Shown here: positions 1-10,790 of the stretch, piece by piece
Position numbering within the stretch: position 1 is the stretch's first letter
Layout of the letters: each line of letters begins with the position of its first letter
Program-made: the position numbers and the translations under genes
Source: Sclerotinia nivalis
Lineage: Eukaryota > Ascomycota > Leotiomycetes > Helotiales > Sclerotiniaceae
DNA length: 64,000 nucleotides
Assembly: GCA_029531795.1 (NCBI GenBank)
Contig: JAPEIS010000008.1
Location: 2,232,001-2,296,000 of the forward strand
Direction of reading: 5' to 3'
Notes under the pieces: generated by a model
The model's input: the letters and a program-made list of their open reading frames with translations, nothing else
What the model was told of the DNA's origin: nothing
Database searches by the model: none

Positions 1-1
1 C

Positions 2-1252
2 ACTAAATGGAGAGGGGCCATGATGAACGCAGTTTTTGCCATGCAGGGTATTGGTCAATTTGCTGCTGCTATCATTGCTTTAATTGTCACCTCAGGTTTC
101 AAAGAGTCACTCTTGACTGGCTCCAAAGCCTCAACCTGCACTGGTGTTTGTCAACTCGCTGTTGATAAGATGTGGCGTGTTATCATGTAAGTTATAATGA
201 AATTTTCTCATGGTACATCACTAACATATAATAGCGGTTTTGGTGCCGTCCCAGGTTGCATTGCTCTCTACTATCGTTTAACAATTCCCGAAACTCCTCG
301 ATATACCTTCGATGTTGCCCGTGACGTTGAACAAGCTAGCGAGGACGTTCAAGCTTATAAGCAAGGAAAGAGTCACGGTGCACCAGATGAAATCACTCGC
401 GTTACCACCATCAATCAAAGCGCTCAAGAGCTCGAGATCCCAAAGGCTAGTTGGGCAGACTTTATCGCTCATTACAGACAATGGAGATTCGGCAAGATCC
501 TTCTCGGTACAGCCGGTTCATGGTTTTTCCTTGATGTCGCCTATTACGGACTCAGTCTTAATAATTCCGTCATTCTTTCCGCTATTGGATGGTCTGGTGG
601 CCACAACATGTATGAGGTCTTTTACAAAACCGCCGTTGGTAACCTTATTCTCGTCTGCGCTGGTGCTATTCCAGGATACTGGGTATCTGTCGCCACAATC
701 GACACTCTCGGCCGTAAACCAATCCAGTTCATGGGTTTCACAATCCTTACTGTACTTTTCATCATCATAGGATTCGCTTACCACAAACTTTCTGGCCATG
801 CCCTCTTAGCTCTTTACGTGGTCGCTCAATTCTTCTTCAACTTTGGTCCTAACTCCACCACTTTCATCGTTCCAGGTGAATGTTTCCCTACCCGCTACAG
901 ATCTACATCTCACGGTATCTCTGCTGCTTCCGGGAAAGTAGGTGCTATCATCGCACAAGTTGTTTTCGGACCACTCAGAACAAAGGGTGCTGTAAAGGGT
1001 GCTACTGGTGCCGCAGCCAGTCCTTGGTTAAACCACGTCATGCAAATCTTTGCACTGTTCATGTTCTTGGGATTATTAACCACTTTTCTCATTCCTGAAA
1101 CTAAGAGAAAGACTCTTGAAGAGTTGGCGGGTGAAGTTCCAGGAACTCCTAATTATGATCCGGCTTTGGCTAGATATACTGCTGGAGCAAATAAGAGTGT
1201 TAACTCGAATGAGGAAGTTGGACATGAGGTCGAGGCTGAGAAGATTGTTTAG
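2..1252 (+). CDS. PHO84: Inorganic phosphate:H+ symporter, PHO84-type MFS transporter (5' part outside window)
   Basis: This protein imports inorganic phosphate with protons across the plasma membrane. The window holds two exons: 2-186 and 235-1252, joined across a 48-nt intron (GTAAGT donor at 187, CTAAC branch point at 221, AG at 233-234). The join reads through in frame as ...RVI-GFGAVPGCIALYYRLTIPETPRY, which is characteristic of the PHO84 family after TM6. Exon 2 then gives the second half of the MFS fold: several hydrophobic helices, the loop motif DTLGRKPIQ, the family signature PGECFPTRYRSTSHGISAASGK, and the C-terminal IPETKRKTLEEL motif before a short polar tail. The first half (about TM1-4 and the start codon) lies upstream of the window. 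Family assignment is firm. Transport affinity and the exact orthologue are inferred. Confidence 0.93.
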
Positions 1253-1896
1253 ATTTGTGTTGGGAGTTGGGTGGGATAGGATGATATGATACCTGGTGTT
1301 TTTGATTGATCGGTCGGTTCTAGGGGTTGTAAACAAGAGTAATAATGAATAAAAGTATGATAGTTTCTTCCTCTAATACAATCTTCGATGCATGCGAGAA
1401 TTGTTGGCATCAGGCCATTTCGTTGACATCACGTGCGCGGGAGTAGGATAACCACCTACCCCGCTTCGAATTTCATCAATCTTTCTAAGATATTCATTAT
1501 TCATTATCCATCTTAACATTAGAGACCAGGGTGCTTTTAGTACTTACAGCGTTAGCTTGATACGAACACGAAGTCGAAGTTGGGCGGTAACTTACAAGGG
1601 AGAATTTTTATCTGAGTCAGAATTGATCCCAAGTAAGAACAGTCATAACAAGCGATCTCACCTCACTCGCTATAAGTACTCGAAACAATAATACAATATT
1701 GAAGTAAAAGACTTATAACAAAAACAATCTATCATTGTTCATCGCAATTACCACTTTTCCACACCAATACCTCGGTCACAAAGCACATCAAACACAGCAT
1801 TCCATCCCCTCAATAATTCCCTCATTCAACCACCAACCACCAACCACCAACCACCAACCACCAACCACCAACCAAATCCACCCAATCCGATTCAAA
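1253..1896. other. Intergenic region with a 7-bp tandem repeat in the PhzF leader
   Basis: No gene is visible. The region carries the 3' flank of the phosphate transporter gene and the promoter and leader of the PhzF-like gene. A CACGTG palindrome lies at 1430-1435. Whether it binds a bHLH factor cannot be judged from one site. Confidence 0.5.
1828..1873 (+). repeat. 7-bp tandem repeat (CAACCAC)n
   Basis: About six head-to-tail copies of CAACCAC end roughly 25 nt before the ATG at 1897. They lie in the likely 5' leader. The open frame runs through them without a stop, but the PhzF fold starts only at 1897. Confidence 0.85.
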
Positions 1897-2856
1897 ATGC
1901 ACATCCCCTTCACCACCCTCGACGTCTTCACCCCAACCCGATATCTCGGCAACCCTCTCGCCATCATCCGTCCCCCAACCCCTACCTCCCTCTCCCAAAC
2001 GCAAAAACTTCAAATCGCCAAAGAATTCAATCTTTCCGAAGTCGTGTTCCTTCATCTTCCTCAGGAAGAATCACTTGACTCAAATTCAAACCCCAAGGAA
2101 TTGAAAATCGACATCTTTACTGCGGATGCGGAGATTCCTTTCGCGGGGCATCCTACCATTGGTACTGCTTTTTTCGTGCGCAATTATTTGGGTTTGAAGA
2201 GTGTTGAGGCGTTGATTACTAAAGCGGGGAGAATCCCGATTTCGTTTCCCAATGATGGGAATAGGAATGGAAGTGACAATGGAAAAATAGCCACGGCGCA
2301 AATTCCACATGATATACATGTTCATGCCAAGACATATTCATTTAAAGACTTCACCACGGGAGAAGAAACTCAATGTCCAATCGTCTCGATAGTAAATGGA
2401 ATGAGTTTTATCCTCGTTCATCTTCCCTCTCTAGAACATCTAGAAAGAGCACCGGAAATTGGAAATCTTAATCCAGATTCATATCATGTGCAGAATTTAG
2501 ATGAGGGATGGAGAAATGGGCTTTGTTCAACAATGTATTTTGTGGGGTTGGGGAATGAGAAGGGGAGATGTATGTACAGGACTAGAATGTTTGCGACGGC
2601 TGAGGATCCGGGGACGGGAAGCGCTAGTTGTGCGTTGGCTTGTTGGTTGAGTGTGAGGGAAGAGGGGGATGGGAAGGGGAATGTCGATGGGGATGGAGGA
2701 ATGGAAAAGAAGTTTGGGTTTGTGCAGGGGGTGGAGATGGGGAGGAGGAATGATATTTTTGTGAACGTGAGGATGACAAGAGATGGGGTTACTGTTGAGG
2801 AGGTGGTGTTGAGTGGTGAGGCAGTTAAAGTTATGGAGGGGATATTGGAGGTTTGA
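1897..2856 (+). CDS. PhzF-family isomerase/epimerase-like protein
   Basis: The protein belongs to the PhzF (phenazine biosynthesis-like) family, two-domain proteins with a diaminopimelate-epimerase fold that catalyse isomerisations. The ATG at 1897 is chosen because the protein then begins with the family's usual opening (MHIPFTTLDVFT..., GNPLAII). The open frame upstream is only tandem repeat. This gives 319 residues in one exon, a normal length. Visible motifs are EFNLSEVVFL with the expected catalytic Glu at residue 48, GHPTIGTAFF in the first half, and EDPGTGSASCALACWL in the second half. The substrate of fungal members is generally unknown, and nothing nearby suggests a phenazine pathway. 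A Gly/Asp/Lys-rich insertion (DGKGNVDGDGG) near the C-terminus looks like a lineage-specific loop. Confidence 0.88.
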   Translation: MHIPFTTLDVFTPTRYLGNPLAIIRPPTPTSLSQTQKLQIAKEFNLSEVVFLHLPQEESLDSNSNPKELKIDIFTADAEIPFAGHPTIGTAFFVRNYLGLKSVEALITKAGRIPISFPNDGNRNGSDNGKIATAQIPHDIHVHAKTYSFKDFTTGEETQCPIVSIVNGMSFILVHLPSLEHLERAPEIGNLNPDSYHVQNLDEGWRNGLCSTMYFVGLGNEKGRCMYRTRMFATAEDPGTGSASCALACWLSVREEGDGKGNVDGDGGMEKKFGFVQGVEMGRRNDIFVNVRMTRDGVTVEEVVLSGEAVKVMEGILEV

Positions 2857-5339
2857 AAGTGGTTCGTTGGATAGGACAGGAGGGGATTGCGGGGTTGATG
2901 TTCAAGTCATGACTTCATATTCGCAAGATCTCCGTCGTTGAGACCTTGACTGGTCTGTTATTCTTCATAAAGTCTTGTTGCACATCTCATGGATTTCGAA
3001 AGTGAGATCATCTCAGATATATTAGGATAAGAAATTTTGTTGGTTAATTTTCTTAAGTTTATCGATTTGCTGATGTTACTCATCGTATGCTGTATATCCA
3101 CCTTCCATCCACCTATCCACTTCCCAACCATCTCCCTCCAATCCGCATAAAAAAACCCCTCCCTCTTTCCTCCTTCCTGACAACCACCAACTTCAATCAT
3201 GCAGAAAATGCTTTTTTATATTCAAGGGTGCGATTACCTGTCCCCTTGAGGTGCTTTATCTCAATTTCAATTCGAATTCCAAAATCAATTCAAATTCCTA
3301 ATGTTTGCTAAGTTTCGAGATGAGAAACTATATATTCTTATTTATACATCACCCATGAATCTTTCATGAGTCTTCTATTGCTAATATATGATACATAGTT
3401 CATTACTATCGATGATAAGGTATAAATCTTTCAGCTCTTTTAAAATTGTTGTTGTTACAAAACTATAACTAACAATCCCATCGACAACAAACCCTCCAAA
3501 CCAGAACATCCAGATCAAATCATAAATCCAAGCATAGCGGTAATAGAATACAAATAATCCCCATGTGAGTAAGATCTTATAATTACATTACCAAAGAAAA
3601 ATACTTAGCATTATACTGTAATATGGATTACTATCCCTTCGTTTTTATATCTGAGATGGACAGACAGATAGGTCATGTATTATGAGTTATGTATTTGTTG
3701 TTGAGTTTTACTTTTGGATAGAGGTTATATACTTTTATACTTGTTAAGGAAATTGAGGAGATTAAGTTACTGGGAATTTTGTTAGTTAGGGGGGCCGGGG
3801 AGCTTGAGTATAAGTTTATCATGGTGAAATTGAAATTCTATATAGAGGTCTAGTTCTATAGCTCTAACTCTAGTAACCATTTTACATTTTCCGTCACAAA
3901 TTTCAACAAAAAAGTATATAAACCCTCTCCCCCTCAATCTGGATTGAACTCTTTATAGATAACTATCTAGTTTTTCAGCAAGATCCAACATGGTGTGCAT
4001 CTGTATCTGTTTTTGTCGGAAGTTCGGGTAGAAGGAGGATGTGGTGATTGATTAAGAATTGTTTTGAAGGGGTTTTTGTTAAATGTTAATTATATGTTAT
4101 TTTTGAATGGTATAGATTGATCTTTAGTTTTTAATGATAGTCAGAGTGAGAATAGAAAGAAGAGAATGATGAATAAATAAATGTATTTATTATTATATTT
4201 TTGTATCTTACTATTGTCATTTTTTTAACGATAATCTTAATAATTAAAAGAATAGCAATGTGTTCCAGAAGCATCAAAGATATCAATATTCATATTGATT
4301 ACTGTACATCACTTCTCTGATATCATATCCATGAAGTGATATTCCATTCCCACTTTCACATCATAATTTTGTCCTGAAGAATTCTGTCTTACGTGGTTGT
4401 GATAATAGAAAATATCTCAAAACTAATTCGTTCTTATATACTTCTCTGCCATTAATTGCTTTGAATCCTTTTGAGGTGGGGAGAAAGGTTTGAGATTTGG
4501 ATGAAAGTAATATAAAATTGTATTTCTGACTTTAATTTGGAGAATTGGGAGGTCATGGTGTATCCTGCCAAGTATGAGATTAACTTCACTTGTCAAGATT
4601 TTTCAGAGTTAAGGGTATATAAATACCCTCTAACTAAGGACATCCAAAAATCAGAAAAACCAAAAGAACTATACGATTCCAAAATCAAAAAGTTTATTTC
4701 AGGAGCCCTCCGTACGGACACAGTGGAAGATAGTTCTAAATTGAGGTGGATTTGTAGTGTCAAACTTTTATTACAGTTAATTGCAAGTAGCTAAGTAGCT
4801 GCGAGGAACTTTCTTTTGATCAAAAGATATTACTCCACTATCATCAACAGCCCATCTCACTCGTTGTCGAATATTCTTCCATACTATTGTAAATAAATTA
4901 TACCCAGTCGCTGTCAAATCAATGACATATCACCGGGAATCAAGTAATCGACCTCTAACGATCCTTCTCAGCACTTATTTATTTCTTCTTTATATTAAAT
5001 ACCTCTTTATCGCAAGAATTCCATTGTATGCCTTGATTGACATATGAATTGATTTGCGTATTACAAGTTAATCTAGAAGAGAAGAATTCTTTTATACACC
5101 GAGATTGAGAGATTATTTAGTTAATTTATTATTAGACGAACTTCTGACAAAGACAAAGTTCCCCTCATGATTGTTATGTTTGTTCTAGGTGAGTCAATGT
5201 AAGATCTTGTAATTTCCTAATTCACAGTATCTATTTCATTCTTTCAAATTCATATAAAGATTTTACAAAACCATTTACAAGCTACGAAAAATATCAATGA
5301 CGCATTGCAATGTACTATACCATCTTACTACCCCTCCTC
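2857..5339. other. Long AT-rich intergenic region
   Basis: About 2.5 kb with no gene I can support. It separates the 3' ends of the PhzF-like gene (plus) and the coiled-coil gene (minus), which are convergent. A TATA-like TATATAAA at 3915-3922 is followed by pyrimidine-rich DNA and a tiny Cys-rich ORF at 3990-4031, described separately. An 85-codon ORF at 4537 has no recognisable features. Confidence 0.5.
3990..4031 (+). other. Tiny Cys-rich ORF (13 codons), speculative
   Basis: ATG at 3990 opens a 13-residue frame, MVCICICFCRKFG, ending at TAG 4029-4031. Four cysteines fall in a C-x-C-x-C-x-C pattern of the kind used for metal binding in fungal metallothioneins, which can be as short as 20-25 residues. 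A TATATAAA box about 70 nt upstream and a C/T-rich tract are consistent with a core promoter. No splice site that would extend the cysteine pattern is apparent. It may be chance. Confidence 0.15.
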
Positions 5340-8111
5340 TTAAGTTCCTCTCTCCCCACTTCCAACCTCACCCTCACCCTCACCACCTTCCACATCCTCC
5401 ACCCCCTGCACCGCATCTTCAACCTTCCTCTTCCTCCCCGCACTCTTCCCCTTCCCCAAAAGAACCTTCAACGGCACCTCCGTATAAACCGGCTTCGTAT
5501 TCCTCGTCGCCCTCGTACTCCTCCTTGCACCCACCCCTCCCTCACTACCCGCCTCAGACACCTCATCCCCCTGCCTCCTATTCTTCGCATTCTTACCAAA
5601 CCTTGGACCCCTATATTCCTCATCATCTTTCATTAAGATATCTGGACTTTCGAGTGGACTTTCAAGCGGAGTAATCGGGGGACTTTCAAGCTCTTCTGTT
5701 TTGGTAACTTTTTTTTTGGGTTTCGGTGCTGCGGGAGCACGTTTTCGTTCTTTTCCTTTGGTTTTCCCTGTACCCATAATATCCGCTTCCGGTTGAGTCC
5801 CGGAAATTGCCAATTCCAGAAGACCTTCCCTTTCCAATCTCCTAACCTCAGCCGCAACACCCCTTCTGAATTTCTCTTCCGCAAGCCTCAATTTCTCCTC
5901 CATTCGTTCTTTTTCCGTCATATCTTCCTTAGCATTATCTTCCACCGTAGCGAGTTTCCTTTCAAACTCCTCTTTCATATCATTGAAAGCGCGATCTGCA
6001 AATCCGAGTTTGAGTTTAAGTTCCTCGACTTCTTCAAGAGTATTGTAGAGATCTGTTTTTGCAGTTTTGAGTTCCGCAGACTCTTCTTCTTCCTCTTCTT
6101 CTTCCTCTTCTTCAGATTCGCCATTTCCATGGCTATCGGGCGTATTTTGTCGGCTTTCTTCTGGTGATGATCCATTTACAGTTTCTCCTAATCCACTATC
6201 TCCAATATTCCTATGCGCATTCTGTTTTCTCAGTTTTCCAATTTCTCTTTCCAACTTGGCAATAACACCATGTGCCCCATTCAATCTTCCCTGCAAAGTC
6301 TCTGCTTCCTCGACCAAGCCAGCTGCATGTTTATCCGCACCAGCGACTTCCTTATCGAACTTTTGCTGCCAAACCTTCTCATGCTCATCTGAAAGTACCT
6401 TCCCTTTCTCATAAAGTCCTGCAAACTGAGTTCCCCGTTCGTCCGCCGCTTTGAGGTCCTTTTTCAACTGTGCAATTTCATCTAGTGTTTCCCTATGTGC
6501 ATTTCCTGATTCATACAAACTCTTGAAAAGATTCTGTTCCTGATACGAATCTTTGAGTTTCCTTGTCAATTGTTCTATTTCATCCTCAAACGGTCCCAAC
6601 ATTCCTTCCATCTCATTTTCAAGTTCCTCAATCTTCCTGTTTGCTGTTTCAAGCGCCTGTTCGAGTATTTGGTTGCTGATTCTTGAAATCTTCACTTCCT
6701 CATCGATTTGTTCCCTATCTATGTCAAACTTTTCCAGCTCTTCGATTCTCGCTTTAGCTTCTTTGATTTGGACGCCGAGTTGATATTCTTTCAGAGTACC
6801 GGGATACTCTGCAGAGTTAGGTAATTTGGCGGCATACGCAATGAGTTGACGGATCCATTCTGCGCCAGCCATGCGTTGCCCTTCCTCAGCCAACCTGTAG
6901 AGTGCAGATACCTCATTGGGTACAGTTAGAACGAAGTCTTGAAGCTTATCCGCCCATTTTTTCCAGGTGATTTCTGCTACCAACGGCTCTACTGGTCGAT
7001 CACAAGCTAGTTCAACTAATTCCTTGACCCACGTCACACCTGGAAATTGTTGACGTGGACTCTCGGGGCTGGGGTCTGAATCAGGTAAGGCTCCACCAGG
7101 TCGGTACAGGTTTGCTGCGGCCAGACGATATAAATCATCTACTTCTTGAGGCTGCATCTGAATGTGATTCCATATCCTATCCGACCACTGCCTCCAAACA
7201 GCGTCTCCAAGCACCTTTGGTCGTGATGAGGGTGTTCCGCCATCTCCATCTACGTCGGCCATTTGTACATCTGGTGATGATTTTTGAGCCTCCAACGCGG
7301 CTATCATATCCTCTAGAGTTCTTATTCGTAGTGATAAATCTACAGTGTGACTCTCCAAATTCATTTTCTCTTCTTCCCACACAATCTTTTCCTGTTGCAA
7401 TCGTAAAACTTGTCGGTGCGATGCCTGCACATGGTAAGAATCTTCCCTCTGATTTGCCCTCCGTAATCGTTCGATTTCCTGATTAGCTTCCTGCAAAGCA
7501 ATCGAATTATCTTGTAAGTTTGTCCATTCCGCCTTTTGCTTTCTTAACTCTTCGACCTCACTCAATGCAGCGTTCCAATTGAGATGCAAGTCTTCGATAC
7601 GTGCTCCCAACCTACGTGCCTCGCGATTGTATTCATCCCTCTCTTTTGTTATTTCCGCTAATTCGCTGGCAAATTTCACAGTATCGAAAGGTAAAGTGCT
7701 ATTCGCAATTTCTAGCGCGACGTGCGCACTTTGCAATCGGTCCCTATACCCATTTTGTCCAAAAATTTGTTGATATAATTCATCATATTTGTCCTTTAAT
7801 TCAGTCTTCTCACGCTGCCATCTCTGAGCTCCATAAGACTGTGCCCTTTCAGCCTCGGCGGCAGTTTTTTCGAGAATTATGACACGCTGAAGGTATGCGT
7901 TCTTCTGGGAAACAAATATTTCTGCAAGGTTTGTGCCATTTACATCGAATCGAGGTAGCACTTGTTGCTCAAGCCGGCTGGCATATTCTCTTAAATCATC
8001 CCTCTCTTGGACGACAGTTTGGTTCAGAGTACGGACCTCCTCATGGGCATCACAGTGATGAAAGTGTTCGGATTGCATCCATTCTGATCCTGCGGTATTA
8101 CCTGGGTCCAT
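5340..8111 (-). CDS. Large coiled-coil protein with a duplicated Trp-rich module and acidic/basic tail
   Basis: I do not recognise this protein. The start is placed at the ATG at 8111 (MDPGNTAGSEW), giving 923 residues. An in-frame codon 39 residues upstream leads only into non-coding-like sequence. Most of the chain is predicted coiled coil: residues about 20-290 and 440-800 are rich in E/K/Q/L heptads. Between them (about 300-435) lie two related modules. Each has W-x-x-W, then P-x-E-V-x-x-LYRLA, then G-x-x-W-(V/I)-(K/R)-x-L. After about residue 660 come an acidic run of about a dozen Glu, a Lys/Arg/Pro-rich stretch (KERKRAPAAPKPKKK) that could act as a nuclear signal, and a Gly/Arg-rich end. 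It is uninterrupted by introns. A structural or scaffold role is possible. The function is unknown. Confidence 0.8.
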   Translation of the reverse strand: MDPGNTAGSEWMQSEHFHHCDAHEEVRTLNQTVVQERDDLREYASRLEQQVLPRFDVNGTNLAEIFVSQKNAYLQRVIILEKTAAEAERAQSYGAQRWQREKTELKDKYDELYQQIFGQNGYRDRLQSAHVALEIANSTLPFDTVKFASELAEITKERDEYNREARRLGARIEDLHLNWNAALSEVEELRKQKAEWTNLQDNSIALQEANQEIERLRRANQREDSYHVQASHRQVLRLQQEKIVWEEEKMNLESHTVDLSLRIRTLEDMIAALEAQKSSPDVQMADVDGDGGTPSSRPKVLGDAVWRQWSDRIWNHIQMQPQEVDDLYRLAAANLYRPGGALPDSDPSPESPRQQFPGVTWVKELVELACDRPVEPLVAEITWKKWADKLQDFVLTVPNEVSALYRLAEEGQRMAGAEWIRQLIAYAAKLPNSAEYPGTLKEYQLGVQIKEAKARIEELEKFDIDREQIDEEVKISRISNQILEQALETANRKIEELENEMEGMLGPFEDEIEQLTRKLKDSYQEQNLFKSLYESGNAHRETLDEIAQLKKDLKAADERGTQFAGLYEKGKVLSDEHEKVWQQKFDKEVAGADKHAAGLVEEAETLQGRLNGAHGVIAKLEREIGKLRKQNAHRNIGDSGLGETVNGSSPEESRQNTPDSHGNGESEEEEEEEEEEESAELKTAKTDLYNTLEEVEELKLKLGFADRAFNDMKEEFERKLATVEDNAKEDMTEKERMEEKLRLAEEKFRRGVAAEVRRLEREGLLELAISGTQPEADIMGTGKTKGKERKRAPAAPKPKKKVTKTEELESPPITPLESPLESPDILMKDDEEYRGPRFGKNAKNRRQGDEVSEAGSEGGVGARRSTRATRNTKPVYTEVPLKVLLGKGKSAGRKRKVEDAVQGVEDVEGGEGEGEVGSGERGT

Positions 8112-8820
8112 GATTTCGGCAATGCATGTATTTAAATAAAGAAAACGAAATGGAAAATGAACTCGAGGTTTTGAATTTCGAAACCTGAATTCGGCGACAA
8201 AGAATGTTAGAAGCTTGCACATGTACACTAATCACCAATTGTGATCGATCTGAACTGCACCAACAAAGAGGAGGGTAGGTACAAAGCTACCGCTTTTGGA
8301 ATGGGGCTATTGTAATAATACACAAGGGCATTTTTGATGAAAGAAAGAAGTCACATATGTGCGGCAGCCGGGCAGCATAACTAAGAAGGGTGCTCACTGT
8401 GGATATATCAGCACGGCCGACCCTAATCGACTAGTATGAGAAAGATGTTTATTTATTGTTGGGGAGAGGCTAGTCCCTTGTCATCATTCATACATTGGAA
8501 CGGTGCCTTTTCATTCCATTTCAAAATGAAAATCTCTACGAAGCACCACCGACATTAGGAAAATGATGGCATACCTCATTCTAGCTTTGAGCCAGGCTAA
8601 TATATACAATGGATGCCCAGGTTAGACGTGAAAATTGGTCTTAACCAGCTGGCCTGTTCTCAATCATTACTGTCTGTCATTTGAGAACAGGTCATTGCAG
8701 CAATGACCCGAGGCATGCAGATTACGGAAGTGTTAGTGGTGGCAGTCATAACTTTCGTAGAGCTCAATAGTGATATCATAGGAGATGTCAATTAATAATT
8801 TGATAGATTTGAACGGGAAT
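8112..8820 (-). other. Intergenic region upstream of the coiled-coil gene
   Basis: Promoter region of the coiled-coil gene and 3' flank of the next minus-strand gene. I see no RNA gene or repeat in it. Confidence 0.5.
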
Positions 8821-10215
8821 TCATTCGTACTTCCTCTTCATAGGTGCCGTCTTGTAAAATTTATTTGGTTTACTGGCCTTGTAAAATGTAGTGTCAATCT
8901 GTGACATTGTTCGACTCCATAGGCTTTCGATTTCTTTGCGTTTTTTGGTATCGTGAGATAATTGATTGAATTTTATACCCATTAAGGGAAACTCCGGTGA
9001 TTTAGTGACTGTTGTGCGAATCTTGCCATGACTGAAAATTGTATGAATTAAAACACACCGCGTGATTAGACCGAGGTCAATCCCATCCGGACATGCTGCA
9101 TTGATTGCATCAACGATTTCCCCCGCCTGAGTTCGACTGAGGCCTCGAGTTACAACGGCTTTCGCTTCCCAGGAAGTATCAGAAGTAAAATTATATTGCG
9201 GAAGATCGTCCTCAGTCACCTGACGGAACGTTCGACGGATGGCTAGGATTTCGGGAGAATCCTCTATTTGCCAAGAAACTTCCCAATGACGCCCTAGGCG
9301 TGTCATGAAAGGCTTCACTCGACCCATGTAGAAGGGTGACCTCCAGAATTGCAGAAATCGCATGAATACTTGGTATTGTCTCCAATATTGCACCGGTAGA
9401 CCCTTTATAACCGCAACGTTCGCTCGGCCATTGTTCATGACTGGAGAATATAGAGAGAATTTAGCCACCATTCTATCCAACTCGTTTGTGACTCTCTCAT
9501 CTAGTTGTAGGCAAATGCTGATAGTTTGCTCGATTTTTGGTGACGGCTCCATTTCTTGACTGATCGTCGCACTTGTATTGGTTGTTTCTTGCATGGCAGG
9601 GCCATTAGTATTTCTGACAGCGTGTTCCTCAAGTGACACGGGGAAATCTTTCTGGTGCAAGCTGTCTGCGAAATCTTGAACTCGTTCGTCGCCATTTGCG
9701 TCAATTCCGGGAACAGTCTGCATCGGCTTGGACTCGGGTTTTGTGTCCAGTGCTGGGGTTTTATGCATTGCGCTATAGGGCGACGGTTCTGCATACGCCC
9801 TATAACCATCATTGTCAAGCTGGTCTAGAAACTTTGTAAACAGTTTGTGGTGTGCGTCGGGCGCTTGCTGAGCCCCATCGCTGATATCCCGAATGCCCTT
9901 CTTATTTGCCATAACGCGGCTCGAATCGTTGGCTACGCGGTAGATCGCCATCTCTGGACTGGCTTCCACCGTCTTCTTCTGATGCGACGCATGAGCGGAA
10001 TCAAGGTCGTCCAACCTTTGAAGATTGTCTTCGACCTCAATTGGCTCAGCCCTTCTTAGAGACACACCATCGGACGTGCCTTCGCGGGTTTCGGAGAATT
10101 TTCTGGTGATTCCTCGATGGATGGAAATCGACACAATTTGAGGTCTTGAGTTTCTGGCAGCTAGGACAGATGGCATGGCACATCTAGGGCTATGAGAAAT
10201 GATGCGTAGCCACAT
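8821..10215 (-). CDS. Hypothetical mitochondrion-targeted protein
   Basis: The start is the first ATG in the open frame (10215; MWLRIISHSPRCAMPSVLAARN), giving 464 residues in one exon. The N-terminal 45 residues are rich in Arg, Ser and hydrophobics and nearly free of acids, as in a mitochondrial presequence. Residues about 45-230 are polar and probably disordered. The rest (about 235-464) looks folded, starting QTISICLQLDERVTNELDRM and containing many Trp/Arg residues and the stretch RHWEVSWQIED. The C-terminus is strongly basic (KFYKTAPMKRKYE). I could not match it to a family. A weak resemblance in layout to small RNA-processing folds was not supported by any catalytic motif such as paired HxT/S. 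The gene is in tandem with the coiled-coil gene, with about 700 bp between them. Confidence 0.75.
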   Translation of the reverse strand: MWLRIISHSPRCAMPSVLAARNSRPQIVSISIHRGITRKFSETREGTSDGVSLRRAEPIEVEDNLQRLDDLDSAHASHQKKTVEASPEMAIYRVANDSSRVMANKKGIRDISDGAQQAPDAHHKLFTKFLDQLDNDGYRAYAEPSPYSAMHKTPALDTKPESKPMQTVPGIDANGDERVQDFADSLHQKDFPVSLEEHAVRNTNGPAMQETTNTSATISQEMEPSPKIEQTISICLQLDERVTNELDRMVAKFSLYSPVMNNGRANVAVIKGLPVQYWRQYQVFMRFLQFWRSPFYMGRVKPFMTRLGRHWEVSWQIEDSPEILAIRRTFRQVTEDDLPQYNFTSDTSWEAKAVVTRGLSRTQAGEIVDAINAACPDGIDLGLITRCVLIHTIFSHGKIRTTVTKSPEFPLMGIKFNQLSHDTKKRKEIESLWSRTMSQIDTTFYKASKPNKFYKTAPMKRKYE

Positions 10216-10790
10216 CTTTAACAACTAAGAGGATGGATAGTCAGCCACGTTTTTCCGCCGCAGATTTGCGAATGCCAGTGAGCAAAGACTGCGATGGCAA
10301 ACCAACTGGTTCCACTGAATGTTCCGATATTACAAAGGAAAATAATTGGTCAAGGTAGGTATTATGATATGAACATCTTGATTGGTCACGCCGAATATAC
10401 CGTAACGTTTACGATAATCCGATGCTAGGTAGGCAGTTATTATAATACAGTGAGCATGTAGATGTTTGGTTCCGTCTTCTTAGGTGGGATTTCATTTGGA
10501 GAATTAGAATTTATTTTTGCTGGGGATGATCAGCCACAGATTAGTCAGACAAATCTAAACCAATAAAATCAATGATCATGTCATTAGCCACCTTACTCCG
10601 TACTTGCCTTTCCGATTACTAAATACTATCTACCTCATACCACTCAATCAAAATGGGCTCACAGAAAAGCATCAATCATATGAACAGATTTTCATTGTTT
10701 ATCATGTTGTGCTGTCTCTATCCACTTCCCCTTCCCCCTCCGGTTAGAACGATTTCCGTTTTCTGACATTCACTTGAAGCTTCTTGGCTT
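10216..10790. other. Intergenic region
   Basis: Upstream flank of the mitochondrial orphan and 3' flank of the carboxypeptidase remnant. No gene or structured repeat was seen. Confidence 0.5.

Noticed and set aside
4537..4794. 85-codon plus-strand ORF in AT-rich DNA
   Set aside because: Composition resembles the flanks and no motif, signal or splice context is seen.
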